A stretch of DNA of 64,000 bases, taken from the NCBI GenBank assembly GCA_032871835.1, contig CM065297.1:20066098-20130097 (forward strand), in the 5' to 3' direction. This DNA is from Dipteronia dyeriana (taxonomy: Eukaryota > Streptophyta > Magnoliopsida > Sapindales > Sapindaceae). Below the pieces are notes generated by a model. The model was given only the letters and a program-made list of their open reading frames with translations, did no database searches and had not been told where the DNA came from. The position numbers and the translations under genes were made by a program. Positions 33,997 to 47,639 of this stretch are shown here, piece by piece; within the stretch, counting starts at the first letter, position 1; the number at the start of each line of letters is the position of its first letter.

Positions 33997-36900
33997 TTAC
34001 CTTGAAGAAGAAGATGAAACAAGAGAACTTTTACGTTGTCGTTGACTTACTGTCATGTATAACCCCTGCAACAGCAACAATCTATTAATTAGAAATGAAT
34101 CTTCAGATGAAAATCTGTAACACCAGCCCAATCTTATCCTTTCTCACATTTAGAAACCAGAATAACAAAAAAAAAAATGTATATATTTGTATAAACCACC
34201 AATATATGCATTTCCAAATTGATCTAAGTGACAATTAGAACATTTTCAGAGAAAATTGTACGCCCTACAACCACGGTTCACTTCATAGCACTGACAGAGC
34301 AGTTGAGTACTAAAATTTCAACAGTCAGAACTTTAAATGAATGCATATCTGTGCTCAATGTCTGTCATAAATATTCTATATCTTACATTTGTGGTATGTA
34401 TGGTTGCTCCAGTAGTCATGTTGATATTCTGATTTGGGACCAGTTCAAAGTTCATTTTTTGCAAGAAAATTGCAAGCGCAACAATAGCCTCAAGCAGAGC
34501 AAATTGATCTCCTACGCACTTCCGCGGGCCTCCACTGAATGGAATGAATCTGCAGAACATGTTTTTCCAAATTAGCATTACCCAGCTGATAGTAAGCAGG
34601 ATTGATAAAACAAATAGATAGTCAATTATTTCAGGTCCAAATATGAGCCTATATTTCCAAGAATTGAACATCAACAAAGGGTAAGACATCTGTTGAAATC
34701 GGAAGAAATACCTGAAATCCGTATTTGTTTCATTTGGTATTGGACCGTCCAAGTCAAATCTATCTGGCAAAAACTCTTCTGCTCTCTCCCAGACCTATTA
34801 CATCACAGTGTAATAAGAATCAGGATAACACATCAGACGACTGTTGCCAAGATCAATGATTAAAAAGATTAATTCTCAGCTCCACTAATCCCTTATTCAA
34901 AACTAAACGAGTTTTGTTATATGAACCCTTCTGCTCTATTTCACTTTTTGCTAAAGATTTGAGCAATGATTTCCATTTTATTGTTGTCTACAACTTTGAC
35001 ATTCTTCTTTTGTTTTGGTGCTTTGTAACTAAGTTCCTGTTACGTAGCATCTCTCCAAAATCACAGTAGCAAGTACACCAACTCGGTTTTTAAGCATCAG
35101 TCTAAACTAAAGAAATCCATTGAACCCACAGAAATAGAAGTTCAGATACCTGTGAAGAATGGTGGATATTGTACACAGATATCATTATATCTTGACCAGC
35201 ATTAACCTTGTAATTTCCAGGGAGTACATCAGCAACTTGAGCTCTTCTTATCAAGACCTATAAGAATTTTGAAGACGGAAACCATTAGGAACTCATGTCA
35301 ACAGGTGAAAAGACTATCTTCAAGAATGAAATATTTATGTGATCAGTTGTGTTTTTCTCATTATTATTCTCTTTTTATCTCATTAATAATCCGTAGAAAG
35401 AAAAGGATTGCAACCTACAGGAGGATGTGGGTACAGACGCATTGACTCATTAATGCAACGAGTCAAGAATTTTAGATCCTTTACGTCTTCAAAGGAAGGA
35501 CGTCTACCCTGTAGAATTCTGTCCACCTCTTCCTGCGCTTTCATCAAAGAGTCGGAATCCTAAAGAATATAATTTAGCAATAAAAACATGCTAAGCATTA
35601 GCTATATTTGCAACACAGAAAAAAAATGGAGAACTCAATTAACAAATTGAAAACAAACATTTATGAAGTCTTTGAGCAGATTGCTAAAGGGAGACTAATG
35701 CAGTAATAATCTAAGTTTTAATATAAATGCCTAATAAACCTCACTGCCCAAGATCCAGACAAGTTATTTATTCATACAAGTTGATGCTGAGACCCATTTT
35801 AACCAGAGGCTTAATTAAACCAGATTACATGCGTTCAAATGTCAATACTAAGGTAGTTCAGGAGTAAAAACAAAAGTTTTCCCTCTAAGCAAACAAGATG
35901 ATAAAAAGAAGAAATTTCAGTGAGAACATAACAAGTGAACACCTGCTCAGTTTTCTACTGCAAGGGAAAGATGTTGCTGGTTGCATTCAAAGTTCAACAT
36001 TGAAATCAAAAGTACCCATCAGTTTATTGAAAAAAGAATACAGCAAAACATGCCATATAAATAACTCTGTAAAAACTAAAAAGAATAAGGCTACCTTACT
36101 TAGAAGATATAATGTCCAAGTCAACACCGAGCCAGTAGTCTCATGGCCAGCAACTAACATAGACAAAAGATCATCTCTTATCTGTACACTTGAAACCTGA
36201 TACATACAGAAAGTTCACCTTAGTACTATTACTAGGTTATAGAGCAAGAATTATAAAATCCAATTTCTGAAAGAATTAAGACTATCAATTAATCTGAACC
36301 CATTCATCAAACAAGTCCATAGCTGAAAAGAGAAAAAAAGGAAGAAATGTAGTTTTTCATCCATCTTAATTCGATACAAGGGTATAACTGTTACCTGAAG
36401 GATAGGATAACTATGTGCCTCCACACAATTGCATATATATGAATGAAATCTTTAACTGAAAACAAATTTTTCATGTGACCATGCAAAAGCCACACTAGAA
36501 ATCCAACATTTGCAATTATTACATTAAGGATACTTCTAGCCTCTCAGGGAATTACATGCTAAACCTACTAGTCTACTACCATATGCAGTAGACAACCACC
36601 TTGCTGAAAAGGGATGGTCACATTATTAAATCATCCAAGTAGGGAGCATAATAAAAGATTCTACTTACTGTTTTCTATAAGCTGGTATACCATAGTGAAA
36701 AGTAGATAAAAGGATAAGGCAAAATAAATTTTATTTCATGGTAGATCACATATAGAATTTCTTTAATCAGCTAATATTAGGGGGGGGGGGACTTTTATAT
36801 CCAGTCTAACACCATGCAACTGTGCAATCTAAGCATTGAAATAGAATAATAGATATACTTTAATTACGATGAAAACTTTACGTAGATAAGTAAAGAGCAC

Positions 36901-38698
36901 AGGCAAACCTCTTCTCTGCTGGCAAGCAGGAAACGGAGGATGCTTGGATCAGCGTCATTCACATATTCCTCGTCATCAATTCTTTCACCTTCAGCTTCCA
37001 CAATCTCTTTACACTTTGCTATAAGCTCTTCAACGGTTTGTCTAATCAGTATAACTGCTTTTTCAGCTTTTATTTGTCTCGGAATAATCTTACATAAAGC
37101 TTTAACCTGCAATGAAAGAATTTGATAGGTTTAATAACCAAAACAAATGATAAGATGAGCAATGGAGAACATGAAAACGGAACTAGCCTTCCAATATGGT
37201 AAAAGATCGGTGGAACGAGCCTCTGCCTCTTTCAAAGCAGTATAAACTGCTTCAATAACCGGGCTGTCAGTTGTAAGCGAATCAAAATTATAGTTGAACA
37301 CTGACAGACCAATAACATCAAGAGTCAACTGAGAAAATCTCGCTTCCATATTCACAGCAGTGCCATTTAATGCATCAGGTTGCAACTTCTCCACCAGTCT
37401 CTCAGCACATTTACAAAATACCCGGTCAACCATCACAGATAAGTATTTTTTGTGAAGTGATGGAACCGTAGCCCTGCGCCTTGCCTATCAAAAATTAGAT
37501 CTTTATGCTCAAATGACAAAAACCAAATTAAACATGTCTATAACAAGTATAACTGATTGCTGAATTAACATAACAAAAAAGGTTGGTAGGGCTTTTGGAA
37601 TTTGGCCTGCAGTTGATACTAAAGACTGGACTGATATATGAATAAATCACACACAACAGCTCAAACAAGAACTTATTCTAAAAGCAATTCTCTCAATCTC
37701 TGTATGAATCAATTAGCTCATTTTTCAACAGAATGTAAACAATTGGCTCTAAGCACCAATGAATATGACTGAACCTATATGAACTTTTAATACAGAACAT
37801 GTAGTCTACTGCATATTGTCGAAACTCACATTTACAACCTACGAATTGTAAGACACTTCTTCCCATGAAAAACAGTTGAGTCGGATAACTTGAAGAGATG
37901 ACTCTAATGTCACACCCATCACCTATGTCTCATTTCAGTAACTCTAAGAAAACTCACATTCATTACATAATCACATATATAGAATTATGTGAATAACGTC
38001 GAACACTGTTTATCAGGGACTTACTCAAAAGTAGTGTTTTTTTAGTTACATGTTGTCTATTTATTATCAAAAGGTCGGAGAAGCCTACAAACAACAACCA
38101 TACATATTGCAAAAACATATCACCAGTTCAATTTTTCAAAAACACTTGCCTTGCCAATAAAGTAACAAAAAACTTTATAACTAGAACCCAAAAGTAGCAC
38201 ATTTGAAAAGGATAGATAGAGAGACATTACCATCCAAAGCGGACCTTCAGCAATTGCAAAACCCGACCCGAAGAGGAACTCGGATACTTCAGCTACAAGA
38301 CCTTTAGCATACTTGGTGCCATAGTTCCTCAAAACATGTTTAGCAATAGCAGGGTCACTTACAATGACGAAATTTCTAGGCCCAGCAGCGAGCCTGTAAA
38401 TGGGTCCGTACTGGTTCATCCATTTAAACAGAGGAAGGAACAGAGCCCCACCCAGAAGATCTCTTACGTCATCAAGCTGAGCACTGGCTATGGGTATGTT
38501 TGATTCGTCGTTTTTGGATATGGTCAGAGACTTGGAGAGTGAAGTGAGCCAATCTGGGCTGACCCAGGAGCTGGATTTAGTTGTGGTGGGTTTGCTGGGT
38601 GGTTTCTGGTTTATGGAGGACTTGACGGAGAGAGTGAGTCTTGTGAGAGGTGGTGGCGCGTGGAGAGAGAAAGATGAGAGACTGTGAAAGGATTGCAT
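33997..38698 (-). CDS. LUT1: Carotenoid epsilon-ring hydroxylase, cytochrome P450 CYP97C1, 542 aa
   Basis: Nine minus-strand exons join in frame: 38698-38231, 37484-37188, 37106-36909, 36196-36095, 35559-35419, 35257-35150, 34794-34712, 34549-34387 and 34065-33997. The protein hydroxylates the epsilon-ring of alpha-carotene derivatives to make lutein in plastids. The Ser/Thr-rich N-terminus (about 40 residues) is a likely chloroplast transit peptide. P450 signatures are present: I-helix VAGHETTGS, ExxR in [11 protein letters not shown], and heme-binding [10 protein letters not shown]. Blocks such as [20 protein letters not shown] and [19 protein letters not shown] match CYP97C1 rather than the beta-ring enzymes CYP97A/B, and the length fits Arabidopsis LUT1 (539 aa). 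The second intron appears to start with GC, not GT. The stop at 33997-33999 follows a Ser-rich tail. Confidence 0.93.
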
Positions 38699-40346
38699 TG
38701 TTTACTTTACTGTGCTTCTCTTTCTAAGAGATTCACTGTGTCAATTTCTCTCTTCAGTCTCCTGGACGCCATAAACTGTACTGGTTTGCTTTTGTGGAGT
38801 AGCAGGCAATGCTGCACTCTCTTGTGGATTGGATTCGGATTCCACTGCACAGTTAAAACGCCCCGTTTTGTGTGTGTTTGAATTGTCAACGGCGAGTTAG
38901 CAGAACTACTTAAAATTGGTACATTAACGATTCATATATATATATATATAAAAGAAATTTTTAAATTAATATGCACCGGCATAAATTCGTTGGTGAATTG
39001 GATATAAATTATTAGATTTACATATACAAATCGACTAGAAAACCATTTTCTTTTATATTATATTTCTTTTTTTAAAGATACCTCATTTTTAAAATTAAAA
39101 TTTAAAAAAATTCTAAAAGCACTACCTTTTATTTCAAGATTATCATTTTAATCATTTGACACTCCTATTTTTAAGAAAAAATGAAATTATATATCTTAAA
39201 TCACTAGATTAAATATTACATATTAGATACACTCTCTTAAATTTTTATTTACCATATTAAACTCTCTCTCCTTTAATATATATCTATACTTTTTTATCTT
39301 CCTTCTTTCGTTAACAAAACTAACAGTTTAGAAAAAAAAAACTTACGAATAAACTTGATTTTTAAGAACTGTATATATGTATATATTAAAAAAAAACTCA
39401 AAAACAATTATCCTATTTTTCAAAAATAAAATCGAAATATCAAAATGTTTTTTGTTACTTTTATATGTATGTGATTCCCTAGAGAACTTTAATTATTTCA
39501 TTAGTCTTAGAAATTATGAAGTTAGTCGAATCTAGTTGCAACAAATTACGTTTTCATTTATCAATTTTTTTTTTTTGAAAAACAAGTATTTGTATTGACT
39601 TTTTAATATATATATTACTACTAGTAAAAAACTAAAATATTCATAAGTTTTTTTTTCTTTAACTATTAATCAAAGAGATAATATCAGATTTAGGTGAATG
39701 GGTTTAATACGTAATATTTAATCTAATAATTTAGGAGATAAAATTTCATTTTGTAATAATTTAATTATTTTGGAATGTTTTTAGAATTTTTTTATTTTGT
39801 CTAGTAAATTTAATTCAGGTTAAAATTGTCATTAATAAAAAAAATTAAATTGAAGTGTAAATAGATAATTTGTGGTGTAACTTTCACACTATTTAACTTT
39901 TCCATCTCAAACCTATTTCACCAAATATTACGCTAAAAAGAATATTATCTTTAATATTTCAGTTCTTTCCCTTCATTTATTATTTTTCAACAATTAACGT
40001 AATATTGCAATAAATTATGAAAATTAGTAGATTGAGAAATTAAATTTAATTAACTAAAATATTGCTACAATAATTAAATCAATAATTAAATTAACTTAAA
40101 CATTACATTTTATAAAATAAAAAAGAAAAAGCATATAAATAAAAAATACATATTGATCATCATTTAATTACCTGAATTAGTATATTTATTCTACAAATGA
40201 TCAATTAATGCAGTTCGGAGTAAAATATGAGCTTCTTTATCCTTGATTTTTCTATGTCAAGCTAGAAATTCTTAAAATCGGGTTTTTTCATCTACCACAA
40301 TCACAACTTTTGGAGTTGGCGCTTCCATATGATCCTTAATTGATGC
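38699..40346. other. AT-rich intergenic region upstream of LUT1
   Basis: The first 200 bp hold the presumed LUT1 leader and promoter. From about 38930 the sequence is very AT-rich, with a (TA)n tract at 38935-38951. No gene or recognisable element is seen before the LTR that starts at 40347. Confidence 0.5.
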
Positions 40347-40797
40347 TGTTGACGGTGATTTTGGATCAGCCTCCAGTCACACAATTAGAGCAAAGTAATG
40401 GCTAAGCACAAACAAAAGATAATAAGAAAAATAAATAAGACGCAGGATTTTACGTGGTAAAACCCCAATGACGGGAAACGTCTACGGTTGCCGATTACAG
40501 CAACAAAAATTCACAATGCAGAAAAAAGGTTACACACTCAATCACTCTTGCCTTCTTTCTAAAAATTGTGTTAAACCATTTTTGGATATTTTTTAGGTCT
40601 ATTTATACATGCATAGAACCCTAATTCTTGATGTATAAGTAATGAAAGTTCCCGTAATCAAACGAAATTCTAACGTATTGCAGTCGTGTTATCCACTTTC
40701 CTGTTTCACGTTGATTGTGTCATGGTCGTCTTGAATTCCTTGTTCAATCCACACTTTTATGCGTACAAGGAAGTTTACTTCCTTATCAAAGTGTGCT
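40347..40797 (-). repeat. Element A: 3' LTR, outer part
   Basis: Begins TGTTGACGG, which read on the minus strand is an LTR end CCGTCAACA like those of elements L and B. Shared landmarks with the L LTR include GTGGTAAAACCCC near 40458, a CTATTTATAC (reverse TATA) word near 40600 and AGAACCCTAAT. It stops abruptly where element B begins at 40798. The rest of this LTR continues at 51389, after B. Confidence 0.7.
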
Positions 40798-41649
40798 TGT
40801 TATATGTATATTTTACTAAATGTACACGTCACTGACAGGTAGAACAATCCCTTAAAAAGATTTTCAGATGGGCATCCGAGCTGGCATCTATAAGACACCA
40901 TCCAAGACATTATTAAAGAATAAGAACCCGAGTAAGCCCAAACACGGGTACTCGGCACATTATGTTTTACTCGGGACAACATTGGAAGCCCGAATAAAGA
41001 AGTTCAACATACGATTCACATACGTGGGTAAGCCTAAGAATCATACTCCAATACGCATCTGTATCAAAGGAGGAAAGAGTTTAGAAAGTTTCTAGAAGGA
41101 TAAAACACCAAACAGGAAGCCAGTCCAAATCAGACAACAACTCTATTATTCTAGAAACTACATATCGATTAGGAAATAAATTCTAAGCATACTGTGTAGT
41201 TAGACTCCCACAAAGATTCAGACTCAAGCCACAAGATCTCCGAAACAGGAAAGAAGATAAAGACGACTTCAATAAGCAACCAGTCAAAATTAAATAGAAA
41301 TTCTGTTATTTACTTGTACAACAAGGATTAGGGTTCTATGCATGTATAAATAGACCAATAATCTTACTGTAAAAGGGGCGAGAGACAAAAAATAAAAAAC
41401 TGAGTAGAGAAGAAATTGTTGTAAGAGAGAGGCAAGAGAGATCGACTGGTGTAACCGATTATTCAATAGTGGATTTGACTTGGTTGATCATTCAACCACC
41501 GGTAGACGTTTCTCCGATCATTGGAGTTTTACCACGTAACTCGTGTCACTGATATATCAATTGCATTCTTTTTCTCCTTCTCTTTTAACAGGTCATAACC
41601 AAATCAAACACTGTTAACTTTCTTGACCATTAAGAAATCGACGTCAACA
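40798..41649 (+). repeat. Element B: 5' LTR (852 bp)
   Basis: TG...CA ends; TATAAATAG at 41345-41353. U3 has CCCGAGTA, GGTACTCGG, ACTCGGGAC and CCCGAAT words between about 40925 and 41000. Very similar by eye to the 3' LTR. Confidence 0.92.
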
Positions 41650-41668
41650 ATTGGTGCTAGAAGGAGGG
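41650..41668 (+). promoter_or_regulatory. Element B: primer binding site region
   Basis: ATTGGTGCTAGAAGGAGGG directly after the LTR terminal CA. It is nearly identical to the site in element L. The priming tRNA was not identified. Confidence 0.6.
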
Positions 41669-41698
41669 GGCGGTGTGAACCTCCGATCTGTTTAAGCA

Positions 41699-43393
41699 AT
41701 GACTGGTAGTGGCAGTAAGGACAGTTCCAGGGACATCCAGAAATCTCTAGATAATGCTCATATGGACGGAACCACTCAAGATCCCACCACAACCACTAGG
41801 ATCCAATCGATATCCCCTGCTAGCATCCAACAAGTCCCACCTACCAGCGAGGACATATCACGTCGCTTCTGTGACGCATTGCAACAGTTGCTGATGGATG
41901 CAACACAAGAAGGAATAGATCTATTGTCCATAGGAGAGGCGAATCCGACGAATCCGCCAAATCCTCCATCACCTCTTAGGCTCCGATCAGTTGTAGTTGG
42001 CCCGAAACCAGATATACCAGTAGCCGTTAGGAACTCAGATCCAGTCAACTAGACTGGGGTATAACTCATAACCAAGATAAGGATCATGAAATGCCTGTAG
42101 AAGAACTGTCTTACCAACGATGAAATCAAGGTCAAGCGGGCCCTGATAGACACCGTAAATATGATCGACTAAGAGATCGGTCATCGTCATCAGAAGAAAG
42201 CAATCGATACCATCGTAAACTTCACAGTGGAACCGCACGCCTGTAAGGGTTAGCTCATGAGACTCGAAGGTAAGACGAAGAGGAGATGATGACAGATATG
42301 ACAGACACACGACGAATCGACCATCGGGGAGACCCGGTGGATGACAGAGATGTCGTAATTCAGAGCCTGACCTGAGAAGCCGAGAACAACAGACGTCAAA
42401 TAGACGCATTGATTAGGCGATATGGATATAATGAGTTGTCTGATGACGATTCTAATAGCCCTTTCACTAGAAACATTCTGCGAACGCCATTCCCGGAGAG
42501 ATTCAGGATGCCGCACGTGGAACATGTTACAAAGGATACAGATCCTAAAGAGCATGTCAGACGATATAAGAGCGTCTGGCTCAGTATTCCCACATTGACC
42601 CTTTGTTGTGTCTCAACTTTCCATAAACGCTCGGGGATACAGGTTCAAGATGGTTTAGGAGATTGCCTTTGGCAAGTATTGGTAGTTTCATCGAGTTGCG
42701 TAGAAGCTTCTCGAGACAATTTCTAGGAAATATGCGTAGGAAAACATCTGTGGCATATATTTCTCAACTAAAACATGGAAAAAATGAGTCGCTAAAGAAG
42801 TATCTAGGAAGATTCGGTCAGGTGGTCACAGAAATCGGCAGCTTAAATAACGAAGCGATAATCGCTGCATTCATAAATAACTTGCAGAATGGGTGATTGT
42901 CTTTTGACATAAGAAGGGCTCGCCTAACTAGATATGCAGATATGATGGACATGGCAAGCGGATACGCTTTGGCGGAAGAAGAAGAGTTGGCAATATGAGG
43001 TAGTTACATGTATGAGTGGAGACCCGAACAAAAAAATGTCAAGTCAAAGTGGTAAAACCGTAAAGGGAAACATAAAGGAAATAATGAAGAGAGAAGCAAA
43101 GATGGGGGAAATGGACGTAATGCTGACCAAACCAAGGAAAAATTTCAAGGAAAGTATACGAACTACACCCCGCTTTGGAAAAGACAGGAAGAGATCTTTG
43201 CAATACTAGAAGAAAAGAATTTGGTAAAGGAGCCACGTCGGCAGTCATAATTTGCCTAACGAGACACGACAAAGTATTGCAGATTCCACAAAGAAACCGG
43301 TCACGAGACCTTCAAATATTACTAGCTCAGAGACTACATAGAATCTCTCATCTGAGAAGGATATCTGCAAGATATAATCCTGAAGAAAGATGA
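41699..43393 (+). pseudogene. Element B: gag, decayed
   Basis: Opens with an ATG at 41699 (MTGSGSKDS). The homologue of the L gag can be followed across several frames: the N-terminal part to 42052, the gag core at 42409-42896 (FRMPHVEHVTKDTDPKEHVRRYKS, then LRRSFSRQFLGNMRRKTSVAY in another frame), and the Lys-rich tail and zinc-knuckle-like KYCRFHKETGHET near 43275-43310. At least five frame breaks or stops, so no functional capsid protein is expected. The segment 42055-42400 is more diverged than the rest. Confidence 0.8.
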
Positions 43394-43399
43394 GAAGTC

Positions 43400-46300
43400 A
43401 GAAAATCAGAAAGAAACCAAGACGGAGATCATATTTTTGGTCTGAATAAAAGGGCCAGTCCCGAGGTGAATTAAGTGATACAGACCATCTTCGGAGGACC
43501 ATCAACTGGGAGAAGTAACCGAGAGCGGACTCAGGAAATCCGAGAAGCAGTGTAAGTAAAATGCCCTGATGATCAAGTTCCCAATTGAATGAGGGGTAGG
43601 AATAATCAAGGAGTCACAGGAGATGGCCAGAAGAGCTAATCTCTCAGTTTACAAAGACAGAGATAATAGTGAACACTAAGTATGTACTTTAACTCAACCA
43701 GATAAGATCAATCAAGAAGAATCACTGTTGTTCGAGTTCGATCCAAGGGAAGAACCAGAAACTTCAAATAATGAACCAACATAGGAGGTGGTTTTAAGGG
43801 AAGATGAGCCAAATATGAAGGTCAAAATTGGAGCCAACTTAGAAGAAAAGGTCAAGCTAGATCTTATCGATTTGCTCAGAGAATACAAAGATGTGTTCAC
43901 ATGGAGTCATGAAGACATGGTTGGGATAGACGCACGAATAGTATCACATCACTTGGCGGTGGATCCCAATGTAAAACCTGTAATACAAAAGAGATGATCT
44001 TTCAACCTTGAAAGAAGTCGGGCGATCAAGTAGAAGGTGGAAAGGTTACTCGTTGTAGGGTCGATCAGAGAAATCAACTATTCTAAGTAGATAACAAATG
44101 TGGTTTTGGTCCAAAAGAAGAATGGCCAATGGAGAATGTGCGTGGACTTCACGGATCTGAACAAAACCTGTCCAAAAGACAGTTTTCCACTCCTGAGAAT
44201 AGAACAATTGGTAGATGCTACATCAGGACATGAATTACTCAATTTTATGGATGCTTATTTGGGATACAATCCGATCCGGATGAATAAAGCTGATGAAAAA
44301 AAAACAGCATTCACAACCGATCAAGGCTTGTACTGTTATACAATGATGCTCTTTGGGCTAAAAAATGCTGATGCAACATATCAAAGATTGGTCAATAGAA
44401 TCTTAGCTCGTCAAATAGGAAGAAACATGGAAGTTTGCATAGATGACATGTTAACCAAAAGTATCTCGGTAGACGAACATGCTTCGGACCTACGCGAAAC
44501 ATTGATGTCTTGAGAAGGTATCAAATGAAGTTAAATCTGAACAATTACCTATTTGAGGTTCCTTCATGGAGGTTCATTAGGTTCCAAGTTCACTAGAGGG
44601 GGATCGAAGTGAATCCCCGAGAAGATCCAAGCCCTTCAAAAAATGACTTCACCAAGGACATTAAAAGAGGTACAACGTCTGACGGGATGCTTAGCTTCCC
44701 TAGGCAGATTCATTTCGAAGGCCATATATAATTGTGCTCCTTTTTTCAAAGTGATCAAAAAGGGGAAATGACTTGAATGGAATGAAGAGTGTGAACAAGC
44801 ATTTCTGATGATCAAAGAATACTTAGGACAGGCTCACATCCACTCAAAATCTAAAGTGGGAGAAATGCTTCACCTGTACCTATCCCTTACGGAGTTAGCA
44901 GTAAGCTCGGTTCTAGTCAGGACAGAAGACAGGATACAGAGGCCAGTGTACTATACTAGTAAGGCTCTTCTTCCAACTGAAACCAGGTATTCACAGGCAG
45001 AGAAAATGGCTTTAGCGTTGGTTTTGGCAGCAGGGAAGCTGAGACCGTACTTTCATGCACATACAATCCAGGTTTTCACTGATTGCCCACTTAGGCAAAT
45101 TCCACAGAAGCTTAAGATTTCAAGGAGATTAACTAAATGGGCGATTGAGCTGAGCGAATTTGATATTCAGTGCATGCCTAGGACATCACTCAAAGGCCAA
45201 GTAGTGACATATTTTGTAGCAGAATTCGCAGAACCAAATATGGAAGCAAGAAGAATGTTGGGCAAGAGTTTCTCATGGAGATTATATGTCGATGGTTCCT
45301 CGAACACTTATGGCAGAGGGACAGGGATCATAATGTGCACCCTAGAGGAATATGACATTGAATGTGCCATGAGATTCGATTTCAAAGCGAAAAACAACCA
45401 AGCGGAATATGAGGCATTGCTAGTAGGGCATAGAGTTTGCATAGCTCTCGGAGCAGATGAGGTCGAGATATCACTCACAGGTAGTCATCAACTAAGGTTT
45501 AGACGAGTATCAGGCCAGAGATGAAAGTACGATGGCTTATTTGGGAATAGTAAAACAACTCCTCCAAATATTCAAGTAATATAGGATTGTCGAGATCCCT
45601 AGAGAAGAAAATGAAAAGGCAAATGCTTTGTCCAAACTAGCATCAACAACAACCACAATCAGGCCAAAGAATATCCTAGTTGCACATCTTTTCAGACCAA
45701 GTATAATTAAGACAAAAGACTTTGAAGTCTCAGAAATCTGAACACCGTTAGACGGTTGGATGACTCAGCTAAAAAGGTACCTAGAAGAAGATATACTCTC
45801 ACAAGATCCCTTAGAAGAAAAACACGTTAGGTAAAGATCATCAAGATACACACTGATTGGAGGAGAACTGTACAGAAGAGGGTTTTCCTGAACACTCCAA
45901 AGATGTGTATCAGTGGAAGATGCACACTGGATACTACAGGAAATCCATGGCTAAGTATGTGGGAACCATACAGGAGGCAAAAGCTTGGCACACAAGTTAC
46001 TCAGGCAAGGTTTTTACTGGTCTTCTCTGTTCACTGTTGCACAACGATGTTCAGAAAGTTGCAACGCTTGCCAAAGGATCGCCAATGACATTCGGCAACC
46101 CCCAGAACACCTTAGAAGCCTCACATCCCCATGGTTGTTCTCCATGTGGGGTCTAGATTTAATTGGTCCAATGCCAGCAGGAATTGGGGGTGGAGTGAAG
46201 CATGCAATCGTGGTTGTTGGCCCAATTCGATAATAAAAAATTCAGGCAGTTGTGCAACGAGTACCAAATTGTAAATTATTATGCCACACCAGCCCACCCT

Positions 46301-46867
46301 CAAACAAATGGACAAGTTGAAGCAGTGAACAAAATCATCAAAAACATGCTTAAAGCAAAGATAGATGCCAAAAAGGGCAGTTGGGTCGAAAAGCTTCATG
46401 AAGTATTATGAGCTTATCGGACGACAACAAGGACTTCTATAGGAGAAACACCGTTTTCTTTGGCATTTGGAATAGAGGATGTCTTTCCAGTAGAAATATC
46501 GTATATATTGCCGAGAGTCAGGCTGTATAATGAAGATCAAAATGTCAATATGTTTTTACAAAGTTTAGACGAGTTGGAAGAAAAAAGGGAGAAATCCCGA
46601 GTACGAAACATGGCATATCAGCAAAGAGTGGTCCGACATTATAATTTTCATGTTCGGATTAGGAAGTTCCAGTTAGAAGACCTGGTGCTCAGAAAAGTAT
46701 CGTTGGACACAAAAAATAATGCTGCAGGTTCGTTGGCTGACAAATGGGAAGACCCATATAAAATTGAGGGAATAGCTGGTCGTAAAGCATATTGGATTGC
46801 CCGACCAGATGGAGGGGTTTTACCCCGACCATACAATGCCCAATATTTAAAGATCTTCTACCCTTGA
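43400..46867 (+). pseudogene. Element B: pol (RT, RNase H, second RNase H, integrase), decayed
   Basis: Protease: only the leader (43460-43555) and the tail (from about 43565) remain; about 150 codons including the catalytic motif are missing. RT: from 43788, with VLVQKKNGQWRMCVDF at 44104-44151 and the catalytic box as CIDD (44436-44447) instead of YVDD. RNase H: 44850-45120. Second RNase H of the Tat lineage: about 45270-45480 (YVDGSSN, NNQAEYEALL). Integrase: zinc part ending CNACQR near 46072, first catalytic Asp in WGLDLIGPMP near 46150, and Glu in NGQVEAVNKI near 46315. The 40-50 codons between HAIVVV and QFDNKKF, with the second Asp, are deleted at about 46222. The C-terminal domain runs to 46867. 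Stops and frameshifts throughout. Confidence 0.88.
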
Positions 46868-46870
46868 AAT

Positions 46871-47630
46871 TTGTTTTTTTATTTTTTGTCAGGATGTTTT
46901 TACTTATTCTTAGTAATCCTTGAGATTTCCATATTGTTAGTTTTACAGTTATGAATAAAAGCCCGACACGGGATTCCAGAAATCTGAGCATATGATAATA
47001 AGAATATATTAAAAAAAATTAAACATATGAAACTGTATGAAATAAAATATTCGGGGACATTAATTTGGCAAAAATTTCGAATGGGCGAAGAACCTCAAAT
47101 GAGCATGCCAGTCGAGCAAGGTCAGCCAAGACCTTAGCCAAAAGGTAAACTTGGTGCACAAGATTCTGGAAAACGGCTTGGGGCGCCGTCGGGAAAATCT
47201 TGGTGAGTTGCGCAGCTGTGTTACGTAATTCAGAGCTTAACGATTCGGTAAACCCTTACACAAATAAACTAGGAGACATCCTCAGTGACTTGCGTAAAGA
47301 CTCAAACATATGATCGTTGTCTTCAATGTAACATTTGGGTAGCAACCGAGTATGAAGCGCAAATATAAATCTACTTGCCTGTTTCGAGATGGCTCGATTA
47401 ATAATATTAACCAGTTTAATAAGATACTTGACACTTAAAATTGCGTTATACTGAACGTTAGCCAATTTAATAAGATACTTGGTGAAATTACTCAGGTAAT
47501 GGACATAAGCCAGTTAATAAGATACTTGACATTTTAATATTCGTAATAGGATTCACAACAAAAAACAGTCAAGCTAAATATGGAATTTTATTAATCTTGC
47601 ACTCATAAGAAGATCTTTCTTATTTAGCCT
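46871..47630 (+). other. Element B: non-coding spacer after pol
   Basis: No gene is seen. It is part of the long 3' region between integrase and the antisense ORF. A short word GATACTTG with a TTAATAAG-type prefix recurs near 47416, 47472 and 47518. Confidence 0.4.
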
Positions 47631-47639
47631 CTTGCTCGA

